Shown: positions 1 through 9,339, numbered from the stretch's first letter. The stretch is 49,734 nucleotides of DNA from Salinispora cortesiana (GCF_000484695.1 NZ_AXVR01000037.1:1-49734), one strand, 5' to 3'. The notes: generated from the sequence alone by a model not told the origin. Numbers and translations are program-made.

Positions 1-654
1 GGTGAGGTTGCCGCCGGGGTTGACGAGGATGCCGCCGCCGTTGTCGTCGGTCTGTCCGCCGGTGATTTTGAGTTTGTTGAGGGTGAGGTCGCCGCCGGTG
101 TTGATGGTGAGGATTCTGAATCGGTCGGTGGCGGCGGCGCGTTCGATGGTGGTGTGTTTGCTGCCGTTGAGGGTGATGGGGGTGGTGATGGCGGGGAGTC
201 CGGCGCCGTCGATGTCGGCGGTGAGCAGGTAGGTGCAGTCTGTGGCCAGGTCGAGGGTGGCGCCGCCGCGGGCGTTGGCGAGGGTGATCGCGGCGATGAG
301 GGCGTCGGCGTCGCAGGGGACCGGGGTGCCCGGCGGCTTCCCCGTCTCCTTCCCCTTGTCCTTGCTGTCCTTCCCCTTCCCCTTGCTGTCCTTGCCGTTG
401 TCCTTGCCGTTGTTCTTGCTGTCGCGCTGGTGGTTGTCGGCGGGGGGTTGGTTGGTGTTCTTGAGGCGGTCGCCGGTGGTGGTGTGGGGCTGTTCGACGG
501 GGTTGGCGTCAACGTTGGCGTTGGCGGCGGGGGTCAGGCCGGCGGTGCTGAGGGCGAGGCCGGTCACGCCGGCCAGCCCGACGGCCCACCGCCGCCGTCG
601 ACGCGCGGTTGCCTGGCTTGTGCCAGGAGATCTGGTGTGGTGTTGGTGCTTCAT
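1..654 (-). CDS. Secreted right-handed beta-helix protein, N-terminal part (partial)
   Basis: The frame stays open from the ATG at 654 to the left edge, giving 218 residues without a stop, so the C-terminal part lies outside the window. GGAGAT precedes the start. The N-terminus has an Arg-rich block (RRRRRW) and a hydrophobic stretch ending TPAANA, typical of an exported protein. Residues of about 70-110 form a linker made almost only of K, G, N, D and S. After a Cys comes a strand-rich region with the usual beta-helix/polymorphic-repeat features: a DIDGAGLPAI motif, TINTGGDLTLNKLKITGG and NGGGILVNPGG. I infer a secreted or surface parallel beta-helix protein. Substrate and catalytic class cannot be told from this part. 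Confidence 0.8.
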   Translation of the reverse strand, partial: MKHQHHTRSPGTSQATARRRRRWAVGLAGVTGLALSTAGLTPAANANVDANPVEQPHTTTGDRLKNTNQPPADNHQRDSKNNGKDNGKDSKGKGKDSKDKGKETGKPPGTPVPCDADALIAAITLANARGGATLDLATDCTYLLTADIDGAGLPAITTPITLNGSKHTTIERAAATDRFRILTINTGGDLTLNKLKITGGQTDDNGGGILVNPGGNLT

Positions 655-939
655 CGCGGTGTCGATCTCCTTCCCCGTGCGGCGAGGAGCTGCCAACCCC
701 GGGACAGGCCAGGGCGGCGCTTCTCGGCTACCAAGCCGGCGGCAGCAGCTAATCCGGACTTTAGGTGTGTAAGGTGACAAAGGAATATGAATCCGAAGAA
801 ACTCATAAAACTGGGTGAAAGTGACTTACGTTGGTTGAAGAGTGTGCGGGCGGCGTCCGCGAGCTGCGGGGCCTCGGCAGGCCGGCGGAGCTATCTGGCT
901 GCCCCGGAGTCCAACTCCGCGTGGCTAGGCTCGGCGACC
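655..939. other. Divergent intergenic region with possible structured leader
   Basis: This 285-nt gap separates the divergent beta-helix gene and EI24-like gene. It is unusually AT-rich from about 745 to 835. Read on the minus strand, the leader of the beta-helix gene can form GCTGCC/GGCAGC (741-746 with 689-694) enclosing a CGGCT-TGGT-AGCCG hairpin (725-738). That could be a structured 5' UTR, but I could not match it to a known riboswitch. Confidence 0.35.
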
Positions 940-1761
940 ATGAACGCATCCCCCGCTCTCGCCGCGCCCCGGACCGGGGCGGCCGCCCGATTCTTCGCCG
1001 GTGTCGGCCTCTTCCTGCGTGGCGTCGGCCTCTACCTCCGCAGCCCCGGCCTGATGCTGCTCGGCGTCCTACCGGCCCTGATCTCCGGAGTGTTCTTCGT
1101 CGCCGCGTTCGGTGCGCTCGTCTACTTCGTGGACGATCTGGCCGCGTTGATTACACCGTTCGCCGACGACTGGCCCGCCACCGGGCGAGTTCTGACCCGG
1201 GTAGCCGCCGGCTTGGCGTTTCTCGGGCTGGGTGGCCTGCTCACGGTGGTCGCGTTCACCGCCGTCACGCTGGTCATCGGGGACCCGTTCTACGAGAAGA
1301 TCTCCGAGCGGGTCGAGGACGGCCTCGGTGGTACGCCCAACGCGGTGGACGTGCCGTTCTGGTCGTCACTGCGGCACAGCGTCGTCGACTCACTGCGGCT
1401 GGTGGGGTTGGCGGTGCTGTTCGGCGTACCCCTCTTTGCCGCCGGCTTCATCCCGGTGGTCGGCCAGACCGTGGTGCCGGCACTCGGTGCGGCCATCGGC
1501 GGCTGGCTCCTCGCGGTGGAGCTGGTCGGCGCCCCCTTCTACCGGCGTGGGCTGCGGTTGTCCGACCGGCGGGCCGCCCTCCGGGCCGACCGACCGACCG
1601 CGCTCGGCTTCGGGGTGGCGGTGTTTGTCAGCTTCCTGATCCCACTCGGCGCCGTGCTGCTCATGCCGGCGGCTGTCGCGGGCGCCGCCCTGCTGGCCCG
1701 CCGCGTGCTGGGTCAGCCCACCACCGTAGGGTTGACCGGGACCACTCAGCACGGTGCGTAG
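940..1761 (+). CDS. EI24/CysZ-like integral membrane protein
   Basis: A 273-residue multi-pass membrane protein with hydrophobic segments near residues 30-60, 80-110, 150-175, 180-205 and 235-265. The conserved FLRGVGLYLRSPGLMLLGVLP and GDPFYEKISE regions fit the EI24/CysZ family; bacterial CysZ members move sulfate, but many actinobacterial relatives have no assigned substrate. I chose the ATG at 940 because TAGGCT (926-931) lies 8 nt upstream, a leaderless arrangement seen at many genes here. The frame is open back to an ATG at 787, but that extension does not look like the family and AAAGGA is too close to it to serve. A sulfate role is inference only. Confidence 0.8.
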   Translation: MNASPALAAPRTGAAARFFAGVGLFLRGVGLYLRSPGLMLLGVLPALISGVFFVAAFGALVYFVDDLAALITPFADDWPATGRVLTRVAAGLAFLGLGGLLTVVAFTAVTLVIGDPFYEKISERVEDGLGGTPNAVDVPFWSSLRHSVVDSLRLVGLAVLFGVPLFAAGFIPVVGQTVVPALGAAIGGWLLAVELVGAPFYRRGLRLSDRRAALRADRPTALGFGVAVFVSFLIPLGAVLLMPAAVAGAALLARRVLGQPTTVGLTGTTQHGA

Positions 1762-1772
1762 CGCGCTGTCGC

Positions 1773-2663
1773 TCAGCTCATCTCCCGGAGGCAGCTCCAC
1801 TGGGCGGCGACCGGCCGATAGCCGAGACGTTCGTTGATCGCGAGCATCGGCTTGTTCGCCTCGTCATTGCCGGTGTATGCGATCGTCACCCCGCTGGCCG
1901 CAGCCCGGCGCAGGGCACCAAGCTTCGCCGCCACGGCGAGCCCTCGCCCCCGGTGTTCCGGCCGGGAAGCGGTGTAGTCCGACCACATCCGCGAACCGTC
2001 CCGTTGGACCAGGCTGATTGCCGCCAAGACGCCGTCGACCTCGACGCCGGTGCTGGCTTCCCGGTCCAGGCCGACGTCGTCCCACGTATCGGCCCGCCAG
2101 TGCTCGTAGGTGAGGGCGTCGGAGGCGACGTCTCCCGGCTCGTCGGCGCTGGCGTCGCGCTCCACCTCGTACATGTGGTGGGGGTCAACCTCGGACAGCG
2201 GCATCAGCCGGGCGCCCGGGGGAACGGCCAGGGGTGGCAGGGCCGTCAGCTCGAGCGCGGAGTAGCGTTCCTGGCGGCTGGGTAGGAAGCCGCGCCGTCG
2301 CGCGTATGGCAACGACTCGGGAAGCACCCGCCCACGCAGCAGGGGAAGCCGGAGCGGGGCGAGGTGGTCCAGGACCGCGGTCAGCAGCCGGCTGCCGATC
2401 CCATGTCCCCGATGCTGGGGGTGGACGTGTAGGAGCGAGATCTCGCCGACGCTTCGGGAGGAACTGGCGTTGCGGAAGGCTGAGACCCAACCGACGATCT
2501 CGTCGTCCACCTCGGCGACGAAGGCGGTCCAGTGCCGCCCCGGGGGCGGTTGGGAGAGCGTTTGGCGCGTTGCCGCCACCCCACGAACCAGCTGCGGAAA
2601 GAGTTGGGTGCGGAGCGCCACCACGGCGGGCGCGTCGGCGGGCTGTGCGGCGCGGATCCTCAC
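1773..2663 (-). CDS. Double-domain GNAT acetyltransferase
   Basis: A 296-residue protein with two GNAT folds. The first (about 1-140) carries the acetyl-CoA motif HVHPQHRGHGIGSRLL; the second (about 150-296) has RPEHRGRGLAVAAKLGALR and ends NERLGYRPV. It should acetylate a small molecule or protein in the cytoplasm, but the acceptor is unknown; tandem-GNAT architecture recalls MshD without proving that role. The GTG start at 2663 overlaps the TGA of the upstream Rid-family gene as GTGA, so the two are likely translationally coupled. It ends 11 nt from the convergent EI24-like gene. Confidence 0.85.
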   Translation of the reverse strand: MRIRAAQPADAPAVVALRTQLFPQLVRGVAATRQTLSQPPPGRHWTAFVAEVDDEIVGWVSAFRNASSSRSVGEISLLHVHPQHRGHGIGSRLLTAVLDHLAPLRLPLLRGRVLPESLPYARRRGFLPSRQERYSALELTALPPLAVPPGARLMPLSEVDPHHMYEVERDASADEPGDVASDALTYEHWRADTWDDVGLDREASTGVEVDGVLAAISLVQRDGSRMWSDYTASRPEHRGRGLAVAAKLGALRRAAASGVTIAYTGNDEANKPMLAINERLGYRPVAAQWSCLREMS

Positions 2664-3058
2664 GCGGCGCTCACGGCGGCGACCGCCTCGACCTCGACGA
2701 GCTGCTCGGAGTAGCCAAGCGCCGCCACCCCGAGCAGGGTGCTGGGCGGGTCGTGGTCGCCGAAGGCGTCCCGGACGACCTGCCAGACGGTCACCAGGTC
2801 GGGTTGGTGCGCCGAAGCCACGTACACCGTGGTTTTGACGACATCGGTGAGGCGGGCACCCGCTGCGGTGAGGGCGGTCTCCAGATTGGCCATCACCTGC
2901 CGGGCCTGGGCGGCATGATCACCGGGGGTGACCGTACGGCCGTCCGCGTCGAGCGGGCACGCCCCGGCGGTGAAGACGAGGCGCGTTGCCGGCTCGACGG
3001 TGCTGACGTACGCGTACTCGGCCTCGGCGAGGGCGGAGACGTGGCGGAGTTGGGGCAT
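2660..3058 (-). CDS. Rid/YjgF/UK114-family protein
   Basis: 132 residues, the normal length for a Rid subunit (a trimer in known members). Family features include FTAGACPLDADG, AQARQVMANLETAL and DVVKTTVYVA. The Arg that defines RidA enamine/imine deaminases, expected just before the final strand pair, is replaced: the sequence reads PPSTLLGVAAL. By family knowledge it therefore belongs to a Rid group without proven deaminase activity. TAGCGT at 3065-3070 on the minus strand, 6 nt before the ATG, suggests a leaderless transcript. It is coupled to the downstream GNAT gene by a 4-bp overlap. Confidence 0.85.
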   Translation of the reverse strand: MPQLRHVSALAEAEYAYVSTVEPATRLVFTAGACPLDADGRTVTPGDHAAQARQVMANLETALTAAGARLTDVVKTTVYVASAHQPDLVTVWQVVRDAFGDHDPPSTLLGVAALGYSEQLVEVEAVAAVSAA

Positions 3059-3113
3059 GAAGTGACGCTAGTGCAGTCCCGACGGTTGTTCGATCTGGTT
3101 TTCGTCGGTGGGC

Positions 3114-4121
3114 TCAGCCAGAGTCACGGAGGATCAGCTCGGTGGGGAGCACCACCGCCGGTTCGATCGGCTCACCGGCAGCGAGGCGCAGTAGCTGGCG
3201 GGTCATTCGCCGGCCGATCTCCCGAATCGGCTGGCGGACAGTGCTCAGGGGCGGGTCGGTGTACGCGGCGGTCTCGATGTCGTCGAAGCCGATCACCGCG
3301 ACATCGTCGGGCACCCGTCGCCCCGTCGCGCGTAGCGTCCGCAGGGCGGCGTGTGCCATCAGGTCGGAGGCGGCGAAGATCGCGTCCAGTTCGGGGTGCT
3401 CGGCGAGGAGCTGCCGGGTCGCGGTGGCCCCCGACTCGCGGGTGAAGTCGCCGTACGCCACCCACTCCGGCAGCCCGGCCGGGGTCATCGCGGCCTGGTA
3501 TCCGGTCAACCGTTCGATCCCGCCCACCATGTCCTGTGGGCCGGCGATGGTGGCGATGCGCCGCCGGCCGCTGTCGATCAGATGTTGGACGGCCCGGTTT
3601 ACCCCGCCGATGTGGTCAACGTCGACGTAGGGGACCGGGGCGCCGCCGAGCGGCCGACCGCTGCACACCACCGGAATGCCCAGCCGGGCCAGCCGGCCGG
3701 GGAGTGGGTCAGCGCCGTGCAGCGAGGCGAACAGCACCCCGTCAACGTGCCGGCCGGTGGTGTACCGCTCCACCCGCTCGTGCCCCGCCGGCGAACCGGC
3801 CAGCATCAGCACCAACTGTTTGTCGGCCGCCTCCAGCTCCTGGGCGGCGCCGCGGATGATGCCGGGAAAGTACTGGTCGTCGGAGAAGACCCGGGTGGCC
3901 GCCTCCGGCATGACCAGCGCGACCGAGTCCGTTCGCTGGGTGACCAGGCTGCGCGCGGCCAGATTCGGTACGTACCCCAGCTCCGTGATGGCTCGGCGGA
4001 CGGCCTTTTGGATCGGCTCGGCCACTGTGGTGGAGCCGTTCACCACCCGGGAGACGGTGGCTCGGGAGACACCGGCGCGGCGCGCCACCGCCTCGAGCGT
4101 CGGCCGTTGCGCCGTCGTCAT
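3114..4121 (-). CDS. LacI-family transcriptional regulator
   Basis: 335 residues, full length for LacI/GalR. The N-terminal HTH (about 8-55) reads TLEAVARRAGVSRATVSRVV, followed by the hinge ELGYVPNLAARSL and a periplasmic-binding-like sensor domain with IPVVCSGRP and VAVIGFDDIE. It lies 45 nt after the beta-glucosidase gene on the same strand, so it is probably the local repressor of that gene, with the effector a beta-glucoside or its hydrolysis product. A perfect GAGAGCGCTCTC palindrome upstream of the glucosidase is the obvious operator. The RBS GGGAGGG lies 2 nt before the ATG. Confidence 0.9.
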   Translation of the reverse strand: MTTAQRPTLEAVARRAGVSRATVSRVVNGSTTVAEPIQKAVRRAITELGYVPNLAARSLVTQRTDSVALVMPEAATRVFSDDQYFPGIIRGAAQELEAADKQLVLMLAGSPAGHERVERYTTGRHVDGVLFASLHGADPLPGRLARLGIPVVCSGRPLGGAPVPYVDVDHIGGVNRAVQHLIDSGRRRIATIAGPQDMVGGIERLTGYQAAMTPAGLPEWVAYGDFTRESGATATRQLLAEHPELDAIFAASDLMAHAALRTLRATGRRVPDDVAVIGFDDIETAAYTDPPLSTVRQPIREIGRRMTRQLLRLAAGEPIEPAVVLPTELILRDSG

Positions 4122-4166
4122 CGCCCTCCCCCGCGCGGAGTCCGTTCCCGGATCGACCTTCCCCGC

Positions 4167-5567
4167 TCAGAGCCCGTTCCGGGAGATCACCTGGTGGTAC
4201 CAGTGGGCACTCGTCTTCGGTGTGCGTCGCTGGGTCCGGTAGTCGACGTGGACGATCCCGAACCGTTTCCGATAGCCCTCGGCCCACTCGAAGTTGTCCA
4301 ACAACGACCATACGAGATAACCGCGTAGGTCCACCCCCCGGGCGATGGCCTCGTGCGCGGCGCGGAGGTGCCCGTCGAGGTAGGCGATCCGGTCGGTGTC
4401 GACCACCGCGCTGGCCCCCTCCGCCGCCGGCTGGTCCGGGCCGGCTGCAGGCGCGGCGTGGTCCGGGAAGGCCGCCCCGTTTTCGGTGATCATCAGCGGT
4501 ACGTCCGGGTAGTCGGTGGCGAGGCGTTCCAGCAACCGGGTGAGCCCGGCCGGCTCGATCATCCAGCCCATGTCGGTCAGCGGTCCGGCGGGTGGCAGGA
4601 ACTCCACCGCCCCGTCGGTGCCGGGGAACGCCCCGCCGCCGCCGGTGCCGTCCGGCCTACCCGCGACGTAGAGGGGCGCGTAGTAGTTGACGCCGAGCAG
4701 GTCGATCGGAGTGGCGATCACTTTCTCGTCGCCGTCCCGGAGGAACGCCGGTGGCACGATTCGGGCGACGTGCTCCAGCACATCCTCCGGGTACGCGGCC
4801 CGGAACAGCGGGTCCAGGAAGATTCGATTGTGGAGCCCGTCGACCAGGCGTACCGCTGCGGCGTCGGCGGCGCTGTCCGGGTCGGCGGGGCGGACATCGG
4901 CCGGGTTGAGCGTGATCCCGACGCTCCCCGCGCCGGCCGCGTGCAGCGTCCGGGCCGCCAGGCCGTGCCCGAGCAGCAGGTGGTGTACGGCGGTGAAGGC
5001 GGCACCCGGGTCCGCGATCCCGGGGGCGTGCACCCCGTTGCCGTAGCCCAGGTACGCCGAGCACCACGGCTCGTTGAGTGTGGTCCAGGAGTGCACCCGG
5101 TCACCGAGGCGACCGTGGACGGCGGCGGCGTACCCGGCGAAGTGCTCCGCGGTCTCCCGAGCAGCCCAGCCGCCCTGGTCCTGCAGGGTCTGCGGCAGGT
5201 CCCAGTGGTAGAGCGTGACCATCGGGTCGATCCCCCGGGTCAGCAGGGCGTCCACCAGGCGGTCGTAGAAGTCCAGCCCCCGCGGGTTGACCGGGCCGGT
5301 GCCGTCCGGCTGGACCCGGGGCCAGGACACCGAGAACCGGTACGTCTGGATCCCCAGCCCCGCCATCAGCTCCACGTCGTCGGCGTACCGGTGGTAGTGG
5401 TCGCAGGCGACATCACCGGTGTGGCCCTGGTAGACCTTGCCCGGCGTACGGCTGAAGGTGTCCCAGATCGACGGCCCCCGGCCGTCTTCGCGGGCCGCGC
5501 CCTCGATCTGGTACGCCGCTGTGGCCGTGCCCCAGCGGAAGTTCTCGGGAAAGTGAAGTGTGCTCAC
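4167..5567 (-). CDS. GH1 family beta-glucosidase
   Basis: 466 residues, normal for a single-domain GH1 (beta/alpha)8 barrel. The acid/base is E166 in TLNEPW and the nucleophile is E362 in ITENGA. It also has the N-terminal GTATAAYQIEGA signature and a C-terminal WSLLDNFEWAEGY aglycone/metal-side motif. No signal peptide is present, so it should hydrolyse imported cellobiose-like beta-glucosides in the cytoplasm. The start is the GTG at 5567, preceded by GGAGGGAG. The start region lies inside a duplicated 27-bp leader element and overlaps a possible 21-codon upstream ORF. Regulation by the adjacent LacI protein is inferred from the palindrome at 5683-5694. Confidence 0.95.
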   Translation of the reverse strand: MSTLHFPENFRWGTATAAYQIEGAAREDGRGPSIWDTFSRTPGKVYQGHTGDVACDHYHRYADDVELMAGLGIQTYRFSVSWPRVQPDGTGPVNPRGLDFYDRLVDALLTRGIDPMVTLYHWDLPQTLQDQGGWAARETAEHFAGYAAAVHGRLGDRVHSWTTLNEPWCSAYLGYGNGVHAPGIADPGAAFTAVHHLLLGHGLAARTLHAAGAGSVGITLNPADVRPADPDSAADAAAVRLVDGLHNRIFLDPLFRAAYPEDVLEHVARIVPPAFLRDGDEKVIATPIDLLGVNYYAPLYVAGRPDGTGGGGAFPGTDGAVEFLPPAGPLTDMGWMIEPAGLTRLLERLATDYPDVPLMITENGAAFPDHAAPAAGPDQPAAEGASAVVDTDRIAYLDGHLRAAHEAIARGVDLRGYLVWSLLDNFEWAEGYRKRFGIVHVDYRTQRRTPKTSAHWYHQVISRNGL

Positions 5568-5651
5568 TGGGCCGCTCCCTCCGTTCGCGACTGCGGGGCT
5601 CGCAGGGTCGGCTCACTCCTCGCGCTCACCGGGCCGCTCCCTTCGTTCGCG
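5563..5651. repeat. Duplicated 27-bp leader element of the GH1 gene
   Basis: The 27-nt block 5563-5589 recurs at 5625-5651 with 25 of 27 positions identical (offset 62 nt). Both copies carry, on the minus strand, GGGAGCGGCCC followed by a GTG. The proximal GTG is the GH1 start. The distal GTG (5629) opens a 21-codon ORF ending at 5564, whose TGA overlaps the GH1 GTG. Confidence 0.75.
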
Positions 5652-5682
5652 CAGCGTCTCCCGACGCGTCACCCAATGTCAA

Positions 5683-5694
5683 GAGAGCGCTCTC
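5683..5694. promoter_or_regulatory. Palindromic LacI-type operator upstream of the GH1 gene
   Basis: GAGAGCGCTCTC is a perfect 12-bp palindrome with the AGCGCT core typical of actinobacterial CebR/BglR-like LacI regulators. It lies 116 bp upstream of the beta-glucosidase start and the LacI gene is in the same cluster. Binding is inferred, not shown. Confidence 0.7.
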
Positions 5695-5728
5695 CCTGGC
5701 TGAGCTCGGGTCCATGGTGGGGTGGAGC

Positions 5729-5762
5729 GCCGGGGGCGGCTCGTGCGCGAGCAGCCCCCGGC
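5729..5762 (-). terminator. Hairpin terminator after the mycothiol-dependent protein gene
   Basis: GCCGGGGGC (5729-5737) pairs with GCCCCCGGC (5754-5762), and the inside forms GCTCG-TGCG-CGAGC, giving a long stem interrupted by one G/A mismatch. It lies 22 nt past the stop at 5784, as expected for a GC-rich terminator without a U-tract. Confidence 0.6.
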
Positions 5763-5783
5763 CGGATGCGGCCCCGGGCGGCG

Positions 5784-6542
5784 TCAGGCGGTCCGGAGGC
5801 CAGCCAGGAGAGCGCGTTCACCCGTTACCGCCAGGGTGTCGAAACTGACTCGCCCCCAGAGCGCGAGCAGTAGATCGCTGGCGGTGCCGACGACCTGGAC
5901 CCGGGCGTGATGATCGTGGTCGTCGAAGATCGTGGCGGTGTCCAGCAGGGCAACCCCCTCGCCGCGCAACCGCAGGAACCACTCCTGTCCGGCGTCGGAG
6001 GCCGACAGGTGTACCACGCCGTGCCACTGCTCATGATCCGGACGTCGTCCGGCCGGCAAGCAGGTGTCGAGCACCTCGCTCACCCCATCGGTTGCGAGCT
6101 TCGTCTCGATCGGGTCGCCCGCACCGATGGCGAGCTGGGCGTCCCAGCGGTGCACCGCCGTCTCATGCGCGATCCGGCGAAGCCAGAAGCCGGCCTTCTT
6201 CGGCTGCGGTGCCCAGTTCCACGCCGGCGCCTCCGGATCGAGCGCGTCGAAACGCACCAGCAGCTCGTCGTACGTCCGCTGCCACAGCTGGAGGGGGGCC
6301 TCGCCCGGATCCGGCTCTGGCTCGGACCGGCTGGGCGGCGGGGTGACGGAGTTGGCCGACACGGTCCCGTGCACCCAGCGGTAGACGCTTGCCAGGTGCC
6401 GGGTCAGGTCGGTCACTGTCCAGCCGGGACAGGAGAGCACCGGAGCGTCGGCGGGTGCTTCGGCGATCGCTGCGGCGAAGGCTGGCCCCTCCGCCCGCAG
6501 CGCCCCGATCCAGAAGTCCTTCGTGCCGTGTGTTCTGTTCAT
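5784..6542 (-). CDS. Mycothiol-dependent maleylpyruvate isomerase-family (DinB-like) protein
   Basis: 252 residues from the chosen start. The N-terminal DinB-like/MDMPI domain has the metal ligands expected for the family: a His in TVTDLTRHLASVYRW and the pair RIAHETAVHRWDAQ, with LSCPGW before them. The C-terminal part (about 170-252) is the small sterol-carrier-like domain common in this family. Members use mycothiol, or are close to those that do, and mshA lies nearby. The true substrate is unknown. I prefer the second ATG (6542): GGGAGG abuts the first ATG (6548) directly but sits 6 nt before the second. Confidence 0.85.
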   Translation of the reverse strand: MNRTHGTKDFWIGALRAEGPAFAAAIAEAPADAPVLSCPGWTVTDLTRHLASVYRWVHGTVSANSVTPPPSRSEPEPDPGEAPLQLWQRTYDELLVRFDALDPEAPAWNWAPQPKKAGFWLRRIAHETAVHRWDAQLAIGAGDPIETKLATDGVSEVLDTCLPAGRRPDHEQWHGVVHLSASDAGQEWFLRLRGEGVALLDTATIFDDHDHHARVQVVGTASDLLLALWGRVSFDTLAVTGERALLAGLRTA

Positions 6543-6612
6543 CGCCATCCTCCCGGGGGTGACCGGGCCACCAGTGGGTGCCGCGGCTACCCCTCAGCTT
6601 AGGGTGATGAGC

Positions 6613-7722
<1,110 letters not shown>

Positions 7723-7739
7723 TCGCGGCCGGTCACCGG

Positions 7740-7758
7740 GGCGGCGGGGAGTGCCGCC
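7740..7758. terminator. Short hairpin between convergent murB and methyltransferase genes
   Basis: GGCGGC (7740-7745) and GCCGCC (7753-7758) frame a 7-nt loop in the 49-nt convergent gap. It is a weak candidate for a shared terminator. Confidence 0.35.
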
Positions 7759-7771
7759 ACCGGATCGACCG

Positions 7772-8566
7772 TCAGCGGGGAGCCACCGCCGCCCAGTCGA
7801 CGGTGACCAGGCCCTGGCGCCAGCGGCGGGGTTGGTACGCCAACGGCCAGCCCCCGTCCCGGACGGCGGTCACCGTACGCAGCCAGCGGTGGCGGGGACC
7901 GAAGGGGGCATAGGGGGCAGCTGCCCGCCAGGCGCTCTCCAGGTCCTGGAGCAGGGCGTGGATCGGCTCCCCCTCGACGTTGCGGTGGATCAGGGCTTTG
8001 GGCAGCCGTTCGGCGAACCGGGCGGGGCTGTCCAGGGTGGCCAGCCGGGCGCCCAGGGTCAGGGTGCGCGGGCCGCCCTCGTCGATTAGCACCCACCCGC
8101 CGAGCCGCCCCAACTCGTCGCAGGTCCCCTCGACCAGCAGGCCGCCTGGGGCGAGCGCGCCGGTCACCGTCGCCCAGGCACCCGCCACCTCACCCTCGTC
8201 GTACTGGCGTAGCACGTTGAAGGCGCGCACCAGGGCGGGGCGGAGACCGGCCAGCTCGAAGCCGCCCCGGGCGAAGGTGAGCCGGGGTGGGTCGGCGACC
8301 GGTTGGGCGGCGGCGACGCGGACCGGGTCGATCTCCAGCCCGACCACGCGTACGTCGGGGCGGATCGCGTGGGCCAATCGGGAGCGCAGCTCGACGGCGG
8401 TGACCCCGGTGGCGCCGTAGCCCAGGTCCACGACGAGCGGGTCCGCTGCCGCACGCAGCACGTCCCCGCAGGTGGTGGCGATCCAGTTGTCCACCCGGCG
8501 CAGCCGGTTGGGGCTCGTCGTCCCGCGGGTCACGACGCCGAGCGGGCGTTGTGCCGGCACCGCCAT
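7772..8566 (-). CDS. Class I SAM-dependent methyltransferase
   Basis: 264 residues from the ATG at 8566. The SAM-binding motif I is VVDLGYGATG, with the acidic ribose-binding residue in VVGLEIDPVRV and a later LAPGGLLVEGTCDELG strand-loop. The C-terminal third is rich in Trp and Arg (WRAAAPYAPFGPRHRWLR). The methyl acceptor is not evident. It follows the SDR gene on the same strand, overlapping or nearly overlapping its stop: a TTG at 8578 in the same frame would overlap that TGA as TTGA. GTG 8569 is another possible start. It ends against murB. Confidence 0.8.
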   Translation of the reverse strand: MAVPAQRPLGVVTRGTTSPNRLRRVDNWIATTCGDVLRAAADPLVVDLGYGATGVTAVELRSRLAHAIRPDVRVVGLEIDPVRVAAAQPVADPPRLTFARGGFELAGLRPALVRAFNVLRQYDEGEVAGAWATVTGALAPGGLLVEGTCDELGRLGGWVLIDEGGPRTLTLGARLATLDSPARFAERLPKALIHRNVEGEPIHALLQDLESAWRAAAPYAPFGPRHRWLRTVTAVRDGGWPLAYQPRRWRQGLVTVDWAAVAPR

Positions 8567-8574
8567 CACCCGGC

Positions 8575-9339
8575 TCAACCGGCCCGGTGGACCTTGTGCT
8601 GCGCGGCCTGCGCCAACGGACGGACCACCAGCCGGTCCACGTTTACGTGCTGCGGGCGGGTTGCGCACCACGCGACACAGTCCGCGACGTCGTCGGCGAC
8701 CAAGGGCTCGGACACCCCGGCGTATACGGCGTCCGCCCGGTCGGCGTCCCCGTGGAAACGGACCAGCGAGAACTCTTCGGTCCGTACCATCCCGGGGTCG
8801 ATCTCGACGACCCGAACCGGCCGGCCGCACAGCTCCAGCCGCAGGGTGCCCGCGACCGCGGTCTGCGCGTGCTTGGCGGCGGCGTAGCCGCCCCCGCCCT
8901 CGTACACGGTGAAGCCGGCGGTGGATGACACGACGACGATCGTGCCGGCTCCGGAGGAGACCAACGCCGGTAGGAGCGCCTGGGTGACCCGCAGCGTGCC
9001 CAGAACGTTCACGTCGTACATCCACTGCCAGTCACCGACCGCGCCGGTCTCCACCGGGTCCAGGCCGCGTGCTCCCCCGGCGTTGTTGACCAGCAGGGTG
9101 ACCGGACCGGGCGCGGCCGCCGCGGCGGCGGCGAGGCCGGCCACCGACTCGTCCGAGGTCACGTCGCAGCCGATCGCGGTGGCTGCCCCGCCGTTGGCTT
9201 CGACCTCCCGGACCAGGTCGGCGAGGCGGTCGGTGCGCCGGGCGGCGGCCAGTACGTGGAAGCCCTCGGTGGCGAGCCGGCGGACGGTGGCCGCCCCGAT
9301 CCCGCTGGATGCCCCGGTGACGACAGCGACGGAAGTCAT
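8575..9339 (-). CDS. Short-chain dehydrogenase/reductase
   Basis: 254 residues, classical SDR length. The cofactor motif is TGASSGIG (8-15), then NNAG, and the catalytic Ser/Tyr/Lys set lies in VVSSTAG and YAAAKHA. The PGMVRTEEF segment follows, as usual. AARRTDR after the second strand suggests NADP(H) preference. The substrate is unknown. It probably forms a two-gene unit with the downstream methyltransferase. CAGAAT 6 nt before the ATG resembles the leaderless -10 boxes of neighbouring genes, but with a mismatch. Confidence 0.9.
   Translation of the reverse strand: MTSVAVVTGASSGIGAATVRRLATEGFHVLAAARRTDRLADLVREVEANGGAATAIGCDVTSDESVAGLAAAAAAAPGPVTLLVNNAGGARGLDPVETGAVGDWQWMYDVNVLGTLRVTQALLPALVSSGAGTIVVVSSTAGFTVYEGGGGYAAAKHAQTAVAGTLRLELCGRPVRVVEIDPGMVRTEEFSLVRFHGDADRADAVYAGVSEPLVADDVADCVAWCATRPQHVNVDRLVVRPLAQAAQHKVHRAG

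Noticed and set aside
154..777. Long plus-strand ORFs over the beta-helix gene
   Set aside because: They are GC-skew shadows: Val/Gly/Ala repeats opposite the real minus-strand protein with signal peptide and SD.
655..835. A c-di-AMP or c-di-GMP riboswitch in the beta-helix leader
   Set aside because: The nested pairings are weak and the conserved nucleotides of those classes could not be found; I list it only as a possible structured leader.
787..939. Upstream in-frame start for the EI24-like gene (adds 51 residues)
   Set aside because: The extension is not membrane-like or conserved-looking, and the leaderless TAGGCT fits the ATG at 940 better.
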